A stretch of 64,000 nucleotides of DNA from TMED26 sp002694075 (lineage in GTDB: Bacteria > Pseudomonadota > Alphaproteobacteria > Thalassobaculales > Thalassobaculaceae): assembly GCA_036160575.1 (NCBI GenBank), contig JAYYDT010000119.1, positions 1 through 64,000 on the forward strand. The letters are read 5' to 3'. This document shows, piece by piece, positions 33,218 through 42,618 of this stretch; positions within the stretch are counted from its first letter, which is position 1, and every line of letters begins with the position of its first letter. The position numbers and the translations under genes were made by a program. Under the pieces are notes generated by a model. It had not been told where the DNA came from, did no database searches, and was given only the letters and a program-made list of their open reading frames with translations.

Positions 33218-35218
33218 ATGTCGGATCTATTCGAAACCCCTCAATCGGCCGCCGCGGCGGACTATTCCGCGAAGGACATCGAGGTCCTAGAGGGTCTGGA
33301 GCCAGTGCGCCGCCGTCCCGGCATGTATATCGGCGGGACCGATGAAGCGGCCATGCACCATTTGGTCGCCGAGGTCCTCGACAACGCGATGGACGAGGCC
33401 GTCGCCGGCCACGCCAGCCGCATCGATTTGACGTTGGAAGCCGATCATTCGGTGACCATCCGCGATAATGGGCGCGGCATCCCGATCGACCCGCACCCGA
33501 AATTCAAGAACAAATCGGCACTCGAGGTGATTTTGACCACCTTGCACGCCGGCGGAAAATTTTCCGATAAAGTTTATTCCACCTCCGGCGGCCTGCATGG
33601 TGTCGGGGTGTCGGTGGTCAACGCCTTGTCCGACCGGCTGTCGGTCGAGGTGGCGCGCGACCGCACGCTTTACCGCCAGGAGTATTGCCGCGGCCATGCC
33701 GCCGGGCCGTTGGCGACGGTTGGCAGCGCCCCCAACCGCCGCGGCACCACCGTCGCCTTTCATCCGGACCCGGAAATCTTCGGTTCAACCCCACAGTTTC
33801 GTCCCGCCCGCCTATATCGCTTGGCCCGCTCGAAAGCCTATCTCTTCAAGGGCGTCGAAATTCGCTGGCGTTGCGCCGCCGAACTGGTCGAGGCCGGCGA
33901 TGACACGCCGGTCGACGCGGTGCTGCATTATCCAGGTGGTCTCACCGATTTTCTGGCCAGCATGTTGGCCGACCGCACCACTCTGGCGCCCGCCGCCTTC
34001 AGCGGCGATGTCACAGCGGCCGATGGGATCAGCCGCGTGGAATGGGCGGTCAATTGGCCGGCCGACCGCGACGACGGGTTTATCAACGCTTATTGCAACA
34101 CCATTCCGACGCCCGCCGGCGGCACCCATGAGGCCGGCATGCGCACCGCCTTGCTGAAAGGGATCAAGGTGTTCGGCGACCTCACCGGCAACCGCAAAGC
34201 GGCGCAAATCACCGCCGAGGATGTCATGGGTGGCGCCTGCGCGATGTTGTCGATCTTCATCGCTGACCCGCAATTCCAAGGGCAAACCAAAGACAAGTTG
34301 GTGAGCGTCGACGCCAGCCGCCTGGTCGAACAGGCGGTCAAGGATCACTTCGATCACTGGCTATCGGCGCGCCCCGACAGTGCCGCTAGCTTGTTGGAAC
34401 GGTTCATCGACCGCGCCGAGGAACGCATCCGGCGCCGCCAGCAAAAGGAGATCAGCCGCAAGACGGCGACTCGCAAACTCCGCCTGCCGGGCAAACTCGC
34501 CGATTGCACCGCCAGCGACATCGACACCACCGAAATTTTCCTGGTCGAGGGCGACAGCGCCGGCGGCTCGGCGAAGCAGGCGCGCGACCGCAAGACCCAG
34601 GCGGTGTTGCCGCTGCGCGGTAAAATCCTCAACGTCGCCAGCGCGACGGCCGAAAAACTGCGCGCCAATCAAGAGTTGATGGACCTGATCCAGGCCCTTG
34701 GCTGTGGCAGTGGGCGCGAATTCAAGCTTGATAATCTGCGCTATGGCAAGGTTGTCATCATGACCGACGCCGATGTTGACGGCGCCCATATCGCCTCGCT
34801 GTTGATGACCTTCTTTTTTCGCGAGATGCCGCGTTTGATCGAAGCCGGTCATCTTTATGTCGCCCTGCCGCCGCTGTACCGCCTCAGCCAGGGCGGCAAA
34901 ATCGCCTATGCCAATGACGACGCCGACCGCGAACGCCTGCTGGAGGGCGATTTCAACGGCCGCGGCAAAGTTGAAATCAGCCGCTTTAAAGGCCTCGGTG
35001 AAATGCCGCCGGCGCAGTTGAAGGAAACCACCATGGATCCGGCGCGTCGCAATCTTCTGCGGGTGGTGTTACCCAATGGCGCCGGCGAGGACGCCGCGGC
35101 CGCCGCCGAGCGGCGGCGGGTGGAAACCACCGTGTCCACCTTGATGGGCAAAAAACCCGAGTTGCGGTTCGCCTTCATCCAGGAAAACGCGCGCTTCGTC
35201 GAGGAATTGGATATCTAG
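33218..35218 (+). CDS. parE: DNA topoisomerase IV subunit B
   Basis: ParE supplies the ATPase of topoisomerase IV, which decatenates daughter chromosomes. The predicted protein has 666 residues. The GHKL ATPase part shows EVLDNAMDEA, IRDNGRGIPIDPHPK and STSGGLHGVGVSVVNA. The TOPRIM part shows FLVEGDSAGGSAKQARD and IMTDADVDGAHI. The C-terminus has ISRFKGLGEMPPAQLKETTM. The length, and the absence of the large insert of many GyrB proteins, favour ParE over GyrB. ATG 33218 is chosen; ATG 33209 is a close alternative. The stop is 5 bp from the convergent dehydrogenase gene. Confidence 0.95.
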   Translation: MSDLFETPQSAAAADYSAKDIEVLEGLEPVRRRPGMYIGGTDEAAMHHLVAEVLDNAMDEAVAGHASRIDLTLEADHSVTIRDNGRGIPIDPHPKFKNKSALEVILTTLHAGGKFSDKVYSTSGGLHGVGVSVVNALSDRLSVEVARDRTLYRQEYCRGHAAGPLATVGSAPNRRGTTVAFHPDPEIFGSTPQFRPARLYRLARSKAYLFKGVEIRWRCAAELVEAGDDTPVDAVLHYPGGLTDFLASMLADRTTLAPAAFSGDVTAADGISRVEWAVNWPADRDDGFINAYCNTIPTPAGGTHEAGMRTALLKGIKVFGDLTGNRKAAQITAEDVMGGACAMLSIFIADPQFQGQTKDKLVSVDASRLVEQAVKDHFDHWLSARPDSAASLLERFIDRAEERIRRRQQKEISRKTATRKLRLPGKLADCTASDIDTTEIFLVEGDSAGGSAKQARDRKTQAVLPLRGKILNVASATAEKLRANQELMDLIQALGCGSGREFKLDNLRYGKVVIMTDADVDGAHIASLLMTFFFREMPRLIEAGHLYVALPPLYRLSQGGKIAYANDDADRERLLEGDFNGRGKVEISRFKGLGEMPPAQLKETTMDPARRNLLRVVLPNGAGEDAAAAAERRRVETTVSTLMGKKPELRFAFIQENARFVEELDI

Positions 35219-35223
35219 GCGGC

Positions 35224-36108
35224 TTAGCCTTCCTTGAGCTTACCGCCTTTGACGAACGGATAGATGCGGGTGAAATCGCTACCTGGCTCGGCTTCGGTGA
35301 ATTGACCGAGAGAGTTGACCACCGCTTTGCCGACGAGGTTTGGATGGCCGCCGGCGATGACCGCCTCTTGGTACAGTTTGACGTCTTTGAACAACAGCGA
35401 ATTGGTAAACCCAGCGTCATAAGCCTCGGTCAAAATGCGCTTGGGAAATTTGTCCGAGGTGGCGGTGTTCTGCCCCGTCGAGACGTTCAGCACGTCAAGC
35501 ATCATGGCCATGTCCAGGCCCTGCGCCTCACCGAACGAAATCGCCTCGCTGGTCGCGGTCATCGACGTCGCCGATAAGAAATTGTTCAAGATTTTCATCG
35601 CCTGCCCCTGGCCCGGCGCGGTCCCGACATGAAAGGGCCGACCGAAACTGCTGAACAGCGGTTCCAGTTCGGCGTAGACCGCGTCCGGCCCGGCGAACAT
35701 CACCGCCACCGTGCCGGCTTTGGCGCCGGCCGTGCCCCCCGACACCGGCGCGTCGTAATACGCCAAATCCTGACCCGCCAAGTCGCTCTGCAAAGCCTGC
35801 GCGCCGGCGATCCCGATTGTCGAGGTATCCAGGATCATCGCGGTCTTACGGCTGTTGGATTCCAAGATTTGCTCAGACACCAGACGCGAGACCTTGCCGT
35901 CCGGCAAGCTCAGGATGACGATATCGGCGGCCGCCGCCACCTCGGCGGCGGAAGCGGCCACCACCGCGCCCTCGGGCGCGCGCTCGGCCGTGCCGGCGGC
36001 GTCGAACACCACCATCGAGCGGCCCGACTTGGCGATATTGGCGGCCATCGGCTGGCCCATGTTGCCAAGGCCAATAAACCCAATACATGGCTCGGATGTG
36101 GTGTTCAC
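35224..36108 (-). CDS. 3-hydroxyisobutyrate dehydrogenase-family oxidoreductase
   Basis: The predicted protein has 294 residues. The NAD(P)-binding motif is FIGLGNMGQPMAANI at the N-terminus, the substrate motif DAPVSGGTAGAKAGTV in the middle, and the catalytic Lys lies in AMKILNNFLSA. This is the beta-hydroxyacid dehydrogenase family (3-hydroxyisobutyrate, tartronate semialdehyde and related substrates); the exact substrate is not decided by the sequence. The start is GTG 36108, with GGGAGA 6 nt upstream. No neighbour clarifies the pathway. Confidence 0.88.
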   Translation of the reverse strand: MNTTSEPCIGFIGLGNMGQPMAANIAKSGRSMVVFDAAGTAERAPEGAVVAASAAEVAAAADIVILSLPDGKVSRLVSEQILESNSRKTAMILDTSTIGIAGAQALQSDLAGQDLAYYDAPVSGGTAGAKAGTVAVMFAGPDAVYAELEPLFSSFGRPFHVGTAPGQGQAMKILNNFLSATSMTATSEAISFGEAQGLDMAMMLDVLNVSTGQNTATSDKFPKRILTEAYDAGFTNSLLFKDVKLYQEAVIAGGHPNLVGKAVVNSLGQFTEAEPGSDFTRIYPFVKGGKLKEG

Positions 36109-36214
36109 GTTCGCTCTCCCTTATGATTTTGATGGCCGCCGGAGGCCCCGGCGACGCAAGCTGAAAGCTTATGCTGGCCGCCCCCGGCGACCGGCGCAAG
36201 GCCCAAATCGACGA

Positions 36215-36916
36215 TCATGGCCGGCCCAACCAGTCCTCAAGAACGGCAACCGTCTCGGCCGGCCGCTCCAACGGCGGCAAGTGGCCGCATTCGTTGAACA
36301 CGTATAATCGCGCGCCGGGAATCGCGGCGGCCATTTCCGCGCTTAAATCCGGCGGCGTCAATTGGTCGAGGGCCCCGACCGCGACCAGCGTCGGACAACT
36401 GATCGTCGGGAGGTCCGGTCGGCTGTCCGGACGCGACAAAATAGCGTTCTGTTGACGGATGAAGCCATCCCGGCCGAGCCGGCCCGCCATCGCCAAAATC
36501 GTATCGACGACGGCGGGATCGTCTTGCGCCGCCGGGCCTATCAAACTTGGGATCAGGCGCGGCGTCACGCCTTTGAAGCGTCCCTTTCGCGCCAATTCAA
36601 TCAACCCGCGGCGGCGACGTTGTTTTTCCGCGTCATCGGGTCGCGCCGAGGTGTCGAGCAGCGCCAAACGGCTTACCCGCGCCGGCGCCTGCCGCATGAT
36701 TTCAAGGGCCACGTAACCGCCCAGCGACAGTCCCGCGAGAGCGAAGCGCGGCGCCGCCGCCGCCAGCACATGGCCGGCGATTTCAGTGATCGTCGCGCCC
36801 TGGTCGAGGCGCGCCACCTGCACTTTGAAATGTGGTTCCAACGCCGTGCGTTGGGCTTCCCACAAGGCGTCATCGCATAACAGACCGGGCACCAAAACGA
36901 CGTCTTCCACGCCCAT
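36215..36916 (-). CDS. Alpha/beta hydrolase
   Basis: The predicted protein has 233 residues. The nucleophile elbow is AGLSLGGYVALEIM, the acid is probably the Asp in GALDQLTPP, and the base the His of NECGHLPPLERP. It resembles the pimeloyl-ACP methyl ester carboxylesterase-like group of small hydrolases. ATG 36916 is used, but GTG 36910 has better spacing from GAGGGG, so the true N-terminus may be two residues shorter. The substrate is unknown. Confidence 0.82.
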   Translation of the reverse strand: MGVEDVVLVPGLLCDDALWEAQRTALEPHFKVQVARLDQGATITEIAGHVLAAAAPRFALAGLSLGGYVALEIMRQAPARVSRLALLDTSARPDDAEKQRRRRGLIELARKGRFKGVTPRLIPSLIGPAAQDDPAVVDTILAMAGRLGRDGFIRQQNAILSRPDSRPDLPTISCPTLVAVGALDQLTPPDLSAEMAAAIPGARLYVFNECGHLPPLERPAETVAVLEDWLGRP

Positions 36917-37056
36917 CCCCTCTTCTCTCGCCAACCGGCCGACCGACACCGGCGTGGTGGGACCGCACGCCCATTGACAACGCCAAAGGTCATTCTATTA
37001 TCCCCGCCAACGGACCCTAAGCGATTCTTCGCCGAAAGAAAGTAGCGGACACCGTC

Positions 37057-38454
37057 TTGAACTTTTCCGACCTGGGACTGAGCGATGGTCTCGTCGACGC
37101 CGTCACGGCGGCGGGCTACGAGACCCCAACGCCGATTCAAGAAAAAGCGATTCCCATCGTTTTGATGGGGCGTGACGTGCTTGGCTGTGCCCAAACCGGC
37201 ACCGGCAAGACCGCTTCCTTCACCCTGCCGATGATTGACATCCTCGCCGCCGGGCGGGCTAAAGCGCGCATGCCACGCTCATTGATCATCGCGCCGACGC
37301 GGGAATTGGCGGCCCAAGTGGCCAGCAATTTCGAAACCTATGGTAAGAACCATAAATTGACCATGGCCCTGCTCATCGGCGGTGTTTCGTTCGATGAACA
37401 GGAACAAAAACTGGACCGCGGCGTCGACGTGCTGATTGCCACGCCGGGCCGCCTGCTCGACCATTTCGAGCGCGGCAAGGTGCTGCTCAGCGACGTTAAA
37501 ATCCTGGTCATCGACGAAGCCGACCGGATGCTCGACATGGGCTTTATTCCCGACGTGGAACGCATCGTCGGCTTGCTGCCGCGTCTTCGCCAGACCCTGT
37601 TCTTCTCGGCCACCATGGCGCCGGAAATTCGCCGCATTGGTGAAAAATTCCTGATGAATCCGAAGGAAGTCGCGGTCTCCGCGCCCGCCACCACGGCCGA
37701 CACCGTGTTCCAAGGATTGGTCACCGTCGGGCCGAGGGACAAGCGGGCCGCGCTGCGTGGCTTGTTGGACAGCGAGGATGTCAAAAACGCCCTGATCTTC
37801 TGCAATCGCAAACGCGATATCGGTGTTTTGCAACGCTCCCTGGTCCGCCACGGTTACAACGCGGTTTCGCTGCACGGCGACATGTCGCAGCCGGCGCGCC
37901 TGGAGACGCTTGAGAAGTTCAAGAACGACGAAGCCGATTTGATGGTCGCCAGCGACGTCGCCGCCCGCGGCTTGGACATCAAAGGGCTGAGCCACGTGTT
38001 CAACTTCGATGTGCCGTCCAATCCCGAGGATTATGTGCACCGCATCGGACGCACCGGCCGGGCCGGTAGCGAGGGGCGCGCCTTCACCCTCGCGACACCC
38101 GAGGACGCGCGTTATTTGGCGAATATCGTCAAGCTGATCGGCGGTGAGATCCCGCCCTTTCAGGTCGCCGGCGTGGACAGTGCGGCCGACCCGGCGCCGG
38201 CGCCGAAGACACGCGGCCGCCGGGCCAAGTCGGAGGGTGAGAAATCGCCGGAAACATCGCTGGAAACCAAGCCGGAAAGTGGCAAAACCAGCGGCAAACG
38301 CGGCCGCGGAAGCGAACGCAAGCGCGGCGCCGAGCGTGGCCGCAACGGTGAGCGCACGCCCGCCCCGTTGCCGGACGACGGCGGGACGGTGATTGGCTTT
38401 GGCAGTGAAATGCCGGCCTTTATGCGCAACCCCGTGAACGTGAGCAATAAGTAA
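37057..38454 (+). CDS. DEAD-box RNA helicase, RhlE-like
   Basis: The predicted protein has 465 residues. All helicase motifs are present: Q motif near FSDLGL...PTPIQ, Walker A AQTGTGKT at 45-52, PTRELA, DEAD at 153-156, SATM, and HRIGRTGRAG. The C-terminal ~90 residues are a disordered basic tail rich in Lys, Arg, Gly and Ser, which probably binds RNA. Such helicases help ribosome assembly and mRNA turnover. The only in-frame start is TTG 37057, with just a weak purine-rich stretch before it. This is unusual in this window and may keep expression low or regulated. Confidence 0.92.
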   Translation: MNFSDLGLSDGLVDAVTAAGYETPTPIQEKAIPIVLMGRDVLGCAQTGTGKTASFTLPMIDILAAGRAKARMPRSLIIAPTRELAAQVASNFETYGKNHKLTMALLIGGVSFDEQEQKLDRGVDVLIATPGRLLDHFERGKVLLSDVKILVIDEADRMLDMGFIPDVERIVGLLPRLRQTLFFSATMAPEIRRIGEKFLMNPKEVAVSAPATTADTVFQGLVTVGPRDKRAALRGLLDSEDVKNALIFCNRKRDIGVLQRSLVRHGYNAVSLHGDMSQPARLETLEKFKNDEADLMVASDVAARGLDIKGLSHVFNFDVPSNPEDYVHRIGRTGRAGSEGRAFTLATPEDARYLANIVKLIGGEIPPFQVAGVDSAADPAPAPKTRGRRAKSEGEKSPETSLETKPESGKTSGKRGRGSERKRGAERGRNGERTPAPLPDDGGTVIGFGSEMPAFMRNPVNVSNK

Positions 38455-38467
38455 GCAAGGTTGCCCG

Positions 38468-39565
38468 GTGACAATCGACCCGGCCGCCACGGTGGCGGCG
38501 CGTTTATCGCAGCCGGTCGCGCCCGGCGACCCGGCAGCCGGCTGGCGGGCGGTGGGCCGGCTGTATCACGCGTATTTCACCGGTCTCATCCTGACCGTCG
38601 CCAGCCAACGCGGCGCCCGCGACGCCGGCCGCTGGACCGAACGCGTTTTCACCCTTCAACATCACCGCAAATTCCTGAGCAGCTTTGAAAAACTGGCCCT
38701 GACCGGTTTATCGGACGCGGTCGCCTGCGCGCAGTATCACTATCTTTCCAACGCCATCGGCGGGGTAGAGGTGGAGTATATGTGGGAAAACCCGCGCAAG
38801 GCCTGGATCCGCTTCCGTCATCCGCGCTGGATTTACGCTGGCGCGGCGATTTGCGGCGTCCCTATCGAGGTCGGCCATGGCTTTATCCACGGCTGGTATG
38901 GCCGTAATGGGGTCAGCCTCGACAATCCCCGTCTCGGTTTTGTCTGCACCAGCCAGGACGTCACCCAGCAATATGGTTTCGCCGGCTATTTCGAGGAATA
39001 TGACACGCCTTTTGGCGACCGGCCGCGGGTGCGTTTCGCGCCCGATGAAATCGCCCCGCCGTTCGACCCGGCGGCGGCCCCACGCCTCGATCTGGATCAG
39101 TGGCCAACGGCACGTTTGCTCAAAGCCAACCGCAATTACGCCATGGATTACCTGACCAGCAGCTATCAAGCGCTGATCGACTGTTTCGGCGTCGACGAGG
39201 CGATCCGGCTGGCCCGTCGCAACGGCCAGTTAATCGGCCGCCAATTCTACCCCGAGGTGCGCGGCGGTCTTGGCGTCGACAGCGCTGACAGAGACGGCCC
39301 TGACTTGGACGGTTTCGTCACCTTCCTCGCCGCCTTCGCTAGCGCCGCCGGCGATCAAGTTACGGTCACGCGGACGGGCGACACCCTGACCCTGCGTCAG
39401 GAAGGCTGGCGTTTAATGCGCGATGGCGACACCGACCGGATCGCCGCCGGCCGCATGTGGGATGGGTTGATCGCCGGTTTTCTGGCCACCCATGACCGGT
39501 TTCTCAGCTTGCGCAGCGAGATTACCGACGACGCCTTCACCTGGTGGGTCACGCCGGCCGGCTAG
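38468..39565 (+). CDS. Conserved-looking protein of unknown function
   Basis: The predicted protein has 365 residues from GTG 38468, starting 13 bp after the helicase stop, so it may be co-transcribed. It is soluble, with no signal peptide or helix bundle. Notable segments are GGVEVEYMWENPRKAWIRFR, PIEVGHGFIHGWYGRNGVSL and the aromatic-rich end DDAFTWWVTP. The many conserved-looking Trp, His and Tyr residues suggest an enzyme or ligand-binding fold. I do not recognise the family. The stop directly abuts that of the convergent amidotransferase. Confidence 0.7.
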   Translation: MTIDPAATVAARLSQPVAPGDPAAGWRAVGRLYHAYFTGLILTVASQRGARDAGRWTERVFTLQHHRKFLSSFEKLALTGLSDAVACAQYHYLSNAIGGVEVEYMWENPRKAWIRFRHPRWIYAGAAICGVPIEVGHGFIHGWYGRNGVSLDNPRLGFVCTSQDVTQQYGFAGYFEEYDTPFGDRPRVRFAPDEIAPPFDPAAAPRLDLDQWPTARLLKANRNYAMDYLTSSYQALIDCFGVDEAIRLARRNGQLIGRQFYPEVRGGLGVDSADRDGPDLDGFVTFLAAFASAAGDQVTVTRTGDTLTLRQEGWRLMRDGDTDRIAAGRMWDGLIAGFLATHDRFLSLRSEITDDAFTWWVTPAG

Positions 39566-40405
39566 TCACCGGAGGCCGGCGCCCAAGGCGGCCAGCCAAT
39601 TGCGAAATTCCCGCCAGCGCAGATCGGTCGACATGACATCGGCGTCGATGCCTAACCGCCAGGCGATATCGCCGCGCGCCGGGTCGGCGTGCAGAGCCCG
39701 CAAATCGGCGACGAAGCGCGCCGCGTCGGCGCGGTCGGCGAACTTGCCGAAGCCGATCAACATGTCGGTGCGCGCCTCGGTCAGCGCGGCCAACTCGGCC
39801 AAATCATACTCGGGATGGTATTGCACGGCCCAAAATCGCCCGCCGTCATAGCTCACATCGACCGCCTGCACCCGGCTATGGCGATTGCCGGCGAGCAGCA
39901 CGGCGCCGGCCGGCAGATCGGTGACCTCGTCGGAATGGTTGGTGAAGGCGTCGAACACATCCGCCTTGCCGGCATACATGGGATGGCCGCGGCCGGCGCC
40001 CGTCAGCGAGATTTTTCGGGCTAAACCAGCCTCGCGGCCACGCGGATTGGCGGCGCAGGCGCCACCGGCGGCGACCACCGCCATCTGGCACGCCCAACAA
40101 CTGCCGAATTGCGGCACCCGCGCGCGGAACAGCGCGCGCGCCAAGTCGATCTGCGGGGTAACGAAGCGATCCGGCTGGTGGATGGTCAAACTCGACCCGG
40201 TCCAAAGGGCGCCATCGAAATCGCTGAGCGCGACGCCCGCCGGCAGCCCGCCCGCCGGTGTCGCCGGGCGCATAATCTCAACCGCCGCCGCCGGTAGCGC
40301 GTCCCGCACCATGTCCCGGTACAGGAAGGCCGGGTCGGTGCACCCATGGCTGTCGAGCACCGCTTGGCCGTCCGGATCATAGGCGTTGATAATCAAAAAT
40401 TTCAT
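39566..40405 (-). CDS. Class I glutamine amidotransferase
   Basis: The predicted protein has 279 residues. The nucleophile Cys is in QFGSCWACQM and the His-x-Glu pair in VQYHPEYDL, giving a full Cys-His-Glu triad. The segment DGALWTGSSLTIHQPD is typical of stand-alone GMP-synthase-like amidotransferases. These move ammonia from glutamine to a partner or hydrolyse gamma-glutamyl bonds; the acceptor is unknown. ATG 40405 has GGAG 9 nt upstream. It follows the TauD-type gene by 31 bp. Confidence 0.85.
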   Translation of the reverse strand: MKFLIINAYDPDGQAVLDSHGCTDPAFLYRDMVRDALPAAAVEIMRPATPAGGLPAGVALSDFDGALWTGSSLTIHQPDRFVTPQIDLARALFRARVPQFGSCWACQMAVVAAGGACAANPRGREAGLARKISLTGAGRGHPMYAGKADVFDAFTNHSDEVTDLPAGAVLLAGNRHSRVQAVDVSYDGGRFWAVQYHPEYDLAELAALTEARTDMLIGFGKFADRADAARFVADLRALHADPARGDIAWRLGIDADVMSTDLRWREFRNWLAALGAGLR

Positions 40406-40436
40406 TTTCGCGGGCTCCGCCACGCTCTTGGGGCCG

Positions 40437-41288
40437 TTAGACCGGCCGGTCGCCCTTGATGGTGATGCGGTCCAACACGCGCTCATATTGGCGATAATCG
40501 TCCATCGCGTAATGCTGCACGCAGCGGTTATCCCAAAGCGTCACCGCGTCGTCGCTCCACTGCACCCGGCATTGTAATTCAGGTCGCGTCGCCTGGGCGT
40601 AAAGATAGGTGAGCAGCGGCTGGCTCTCCGCCTCGGTCATGTCCTTGAAGCGAATCGTGAACATCGGGTTGACGTAAAGCGCCTTGACGCCGGTCTCCGG
40701 GTGCGTGCGCACCACCGGATGTTCGACCTCGGCGTAAACGATGTCATTCATCTCATACGAGATGGTCGCGTCTTCATTGCCATAGCGCTCCACCGCGGTC
40801 GGCACGGTAAAGGCGTATTTGGCGCTATGCACGGCCGTCATCTGACCCAGCATAGACTTCATGCCATCTGATAATTCTTCATAGGCAAGATATTGATTTG
40901 CATACAAAGTATCGCCACCAACCGGTGGAATTTTACGTGCCGCCAACATCGAGATCGAGGTTGGTGTTTCCTGGAAGGAATTGTCCGAGTGCCACCCCAC
41001 GCCGAAAGTGGCGGCGTCACCGGCGGCTTTGTGCACCCGAGTGATCACCGGAAACTCATCTAAACCCTTGGCGATTTTATGCGGTTCGGGTGTGCCGAAG
41101 CGCTCGGCCAGGCGGACTTGGCTGGCGGGTGTCAAATTCTGATCCGGCAAGGTCACCACGCCATGGGCGTAAACGGTCTCACGGACCACGTCGAGATCCG
41201 CGTCGCTGGCGCTGTTAAGGTCAATACCGAGGATTTTGGCCCCGCAATTGGCCGCCAAGGGGATAATTTCGATGGTTGAGTTGCGCAT
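40437..41288 (-). CDS. TauD/TfdA-family 2-oxoglutarate-dependent dioxygenase
   Basis: The predicted protein has 283 residues. The iron ligands are His100 and Asp102 (GWHSDNS) and His259 (VQHYA), and an Arg near 270-274 should bind the 2-oxoglutarate carboxylate. The family oxidises taurine, alkyl sulfonates, aryloxyacids or trimethyl-lysine-like compounds, and the substrate cannot be read here. It lies 41 bp after the aminotransferase and 31 bp before the amidotransferase, in a probable four-gene operon. Confidence 0.9.
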   Translation of the reverse strand: MRNSTIEIIPLAANCGAKILGIDLNSASDADLDVVRETVYAHGVVTLPDQNLTPASQVRLAERFGTPEPHKIAKGLDEFPVITRVHKAAGDAATFGVGWHSDNSFQETPTSISMLAARKIPPVGGDTLYANQYLAYEELSDGMKSMLGQMTAVHSAKYAFTVPTAVERYGNEDATISYEMNDIVYAEVEHPVVRTHPETGVKALYVNPMFTIRFKDMTEAESQPLLTYLYAQATRPELQCRVQWSDDAVTLWDNRCVQHYAMDDYRQYERVLDRITIKGDRPV

Positions 41289-41329
41289 GTCCCTACCTCG
41301 TTTTCTCAGGCCCGCTTGGCCGCGCCGGG

Positions 41330-42514
41330 TTACGCGGCGCGGGGGCCGTTTTTCATGACGTCCATGGCGGCGGTTATGCCGCTCCCCTGAAGCGGCACAC
41401 CGGCCAAGGAGAGGCCCATTTCAACACCCGCCAGCGTGCCGGCGATCAAAGCGTCATTGGTCTCGCCCAGATGGCCAATCCGGAACACCCGGCCTTTGAT
41501 CCGGCCGAGGCCATTGCCAAGCGACATGTTGAAGCGCTCCAAAATCAGCTTCCGTAGCGCGTCGGCGTCGTGGCCATCGGGCAACCGCACAGCGGTTAGC
41601 ACGTTGGAATATTCGCTCTCCTCAAGGCACTGGATTTCCAGGCCCCAGGCGCGCACCGCCGCGCGCGTCGCCGCACCCAGGCGGGCATGGCGGGTGAACA
41701 CCCGCTCCAATCCCTCCTCGAACATCATGTCGAGGGCCTCACGCAGGCCAAACAGCAGGTTGGTCGCCGGGGTATAGGGGAAATAGCCGGTGGCGTTGAT
41801 CTCCAACATCTCGTCCCAGCGCCAATAGCTTTGCCGGCTGTCGACGCCGGCGGCGACCTTGCGGGCCTTTTCGCTGACCGCGTTGAAGCCCAGGCCGGGC
41901 GGCAACATCAAGCCCTTTTGCGAGCCGCTGACGGTCACATCGACGCCCCACTCGTCGTGGCGGTAATCCATCGAACCGAGGCCGGAAATGGTGTCGACCA
42001 GCAACAACGCCGGATGGCCGGCGCGATCGATCGCCGCCCGCACCTCGCCAATGCGCGAAGTCACCCCGGTCGAGGTTTCGTTATGCACCGCGCACACCGC
42101 TTTGATGCTGTGGCTCTTATCTTCGGCCAAAATCGCCTCGACCTGAGCCGGGTCGACGCCATGGCGCCAATCGCCTTCCACCAGGGTCACGTCGAGCCCC
42201 AAGCGGCGGGCCATGTTCTGCCACAGCATGGCGAAATGGCCGGTCTCGAACATCAGCACCCGGTCGCCCGGCACCAATACATTGACCAAGGCCGCTTCCC
42301 AAGCGCCGGTCCCCGAGGACGGGTAGATGACCACCGGCTGCTCGGTCTTGAACACCCGGCGCACATCGCTCAGCACCGAGGCCGCCATGCGTCCGAAACC
42401 GGGGCCGCGATGGTCGTTGGTCGGCGCGGAAATGGCGCGCAGAATCCGCCCCGGAACATTACTCGGTCCCGGAATTTGTAAAAGATGCGGGCCTTCGGCG
42501 AATGCGTTGCTCAA
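41330..42514 (-). CDS. Class V aminotransferase, serine-glyoxylate type
   Basis: The predicted protein has 394 residues and is PLP-dependent. It begins with the family opening LQIPGPSNVPGRILRAI. The Schiff-base Lys lies in VTVSGSQKGLMLPPG. The sequence fits the serine-glyoxylate aminotransferase group, which also contains the aspartate-glyoxylate enzyme of the beta-hydroxyaspartate cycle; I see no other gene of that cycle here. Glyoxylate or a related 2-oxoacid is the likely amino acceptor. It is 41 bp upstream of the TauD-type gene. Confidence 0.88.
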   Translation of the reverse strand: MSNAFAEGPHLLQIPGPSNVPGRILRAISAPTNDHRGPGFGRMAASVLSDVRRVFKTEQPVVIYPSSGTGAWEAALVNVLVPGDRVLMFETGHFAMLWQNMARRLGLDVTLVEGDWRHGVDPAQVEAILAEDKSHSIKAVCAVHNETSTGVTSRIGEVRAAIDRAGHPALLLVDTISGLGSMDYRHDEWGVDVTVSGSQKGLMLPPGLGFNAVSEKARKVAAGVDSRQSYWRWDEMLEINATGYFPYTPATNLLFGLREALDMMFEEGLERVFTRHARLGAATRAAVRAWGLEIQCLEESEYSNVLTAVRLPDGHDADALRKLILERFNMSLGNGLGRIKGRVFRIGHLGETNDALIAGTLAGVEMGLSLAGVPLQGSGITAAMDVMKNGPRAA

Positions 42515-42618
42515 TGTCTACTCCGTTTTACGGCTGGTCGTGATCGGCCCATCAATGACAGAAAAAACCGGCCAGACAAGGGCTTTGGCGGAACCGATTG
42601 GCGTTAAGCGGCGGCGCG

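Noticed and set aside
33218..35218. DNA gyrase subunit B
   Set aside because: The length of 666 residues and the domain spacing fit ParE; alphaproteobacterial GyrB is about 800 residues.
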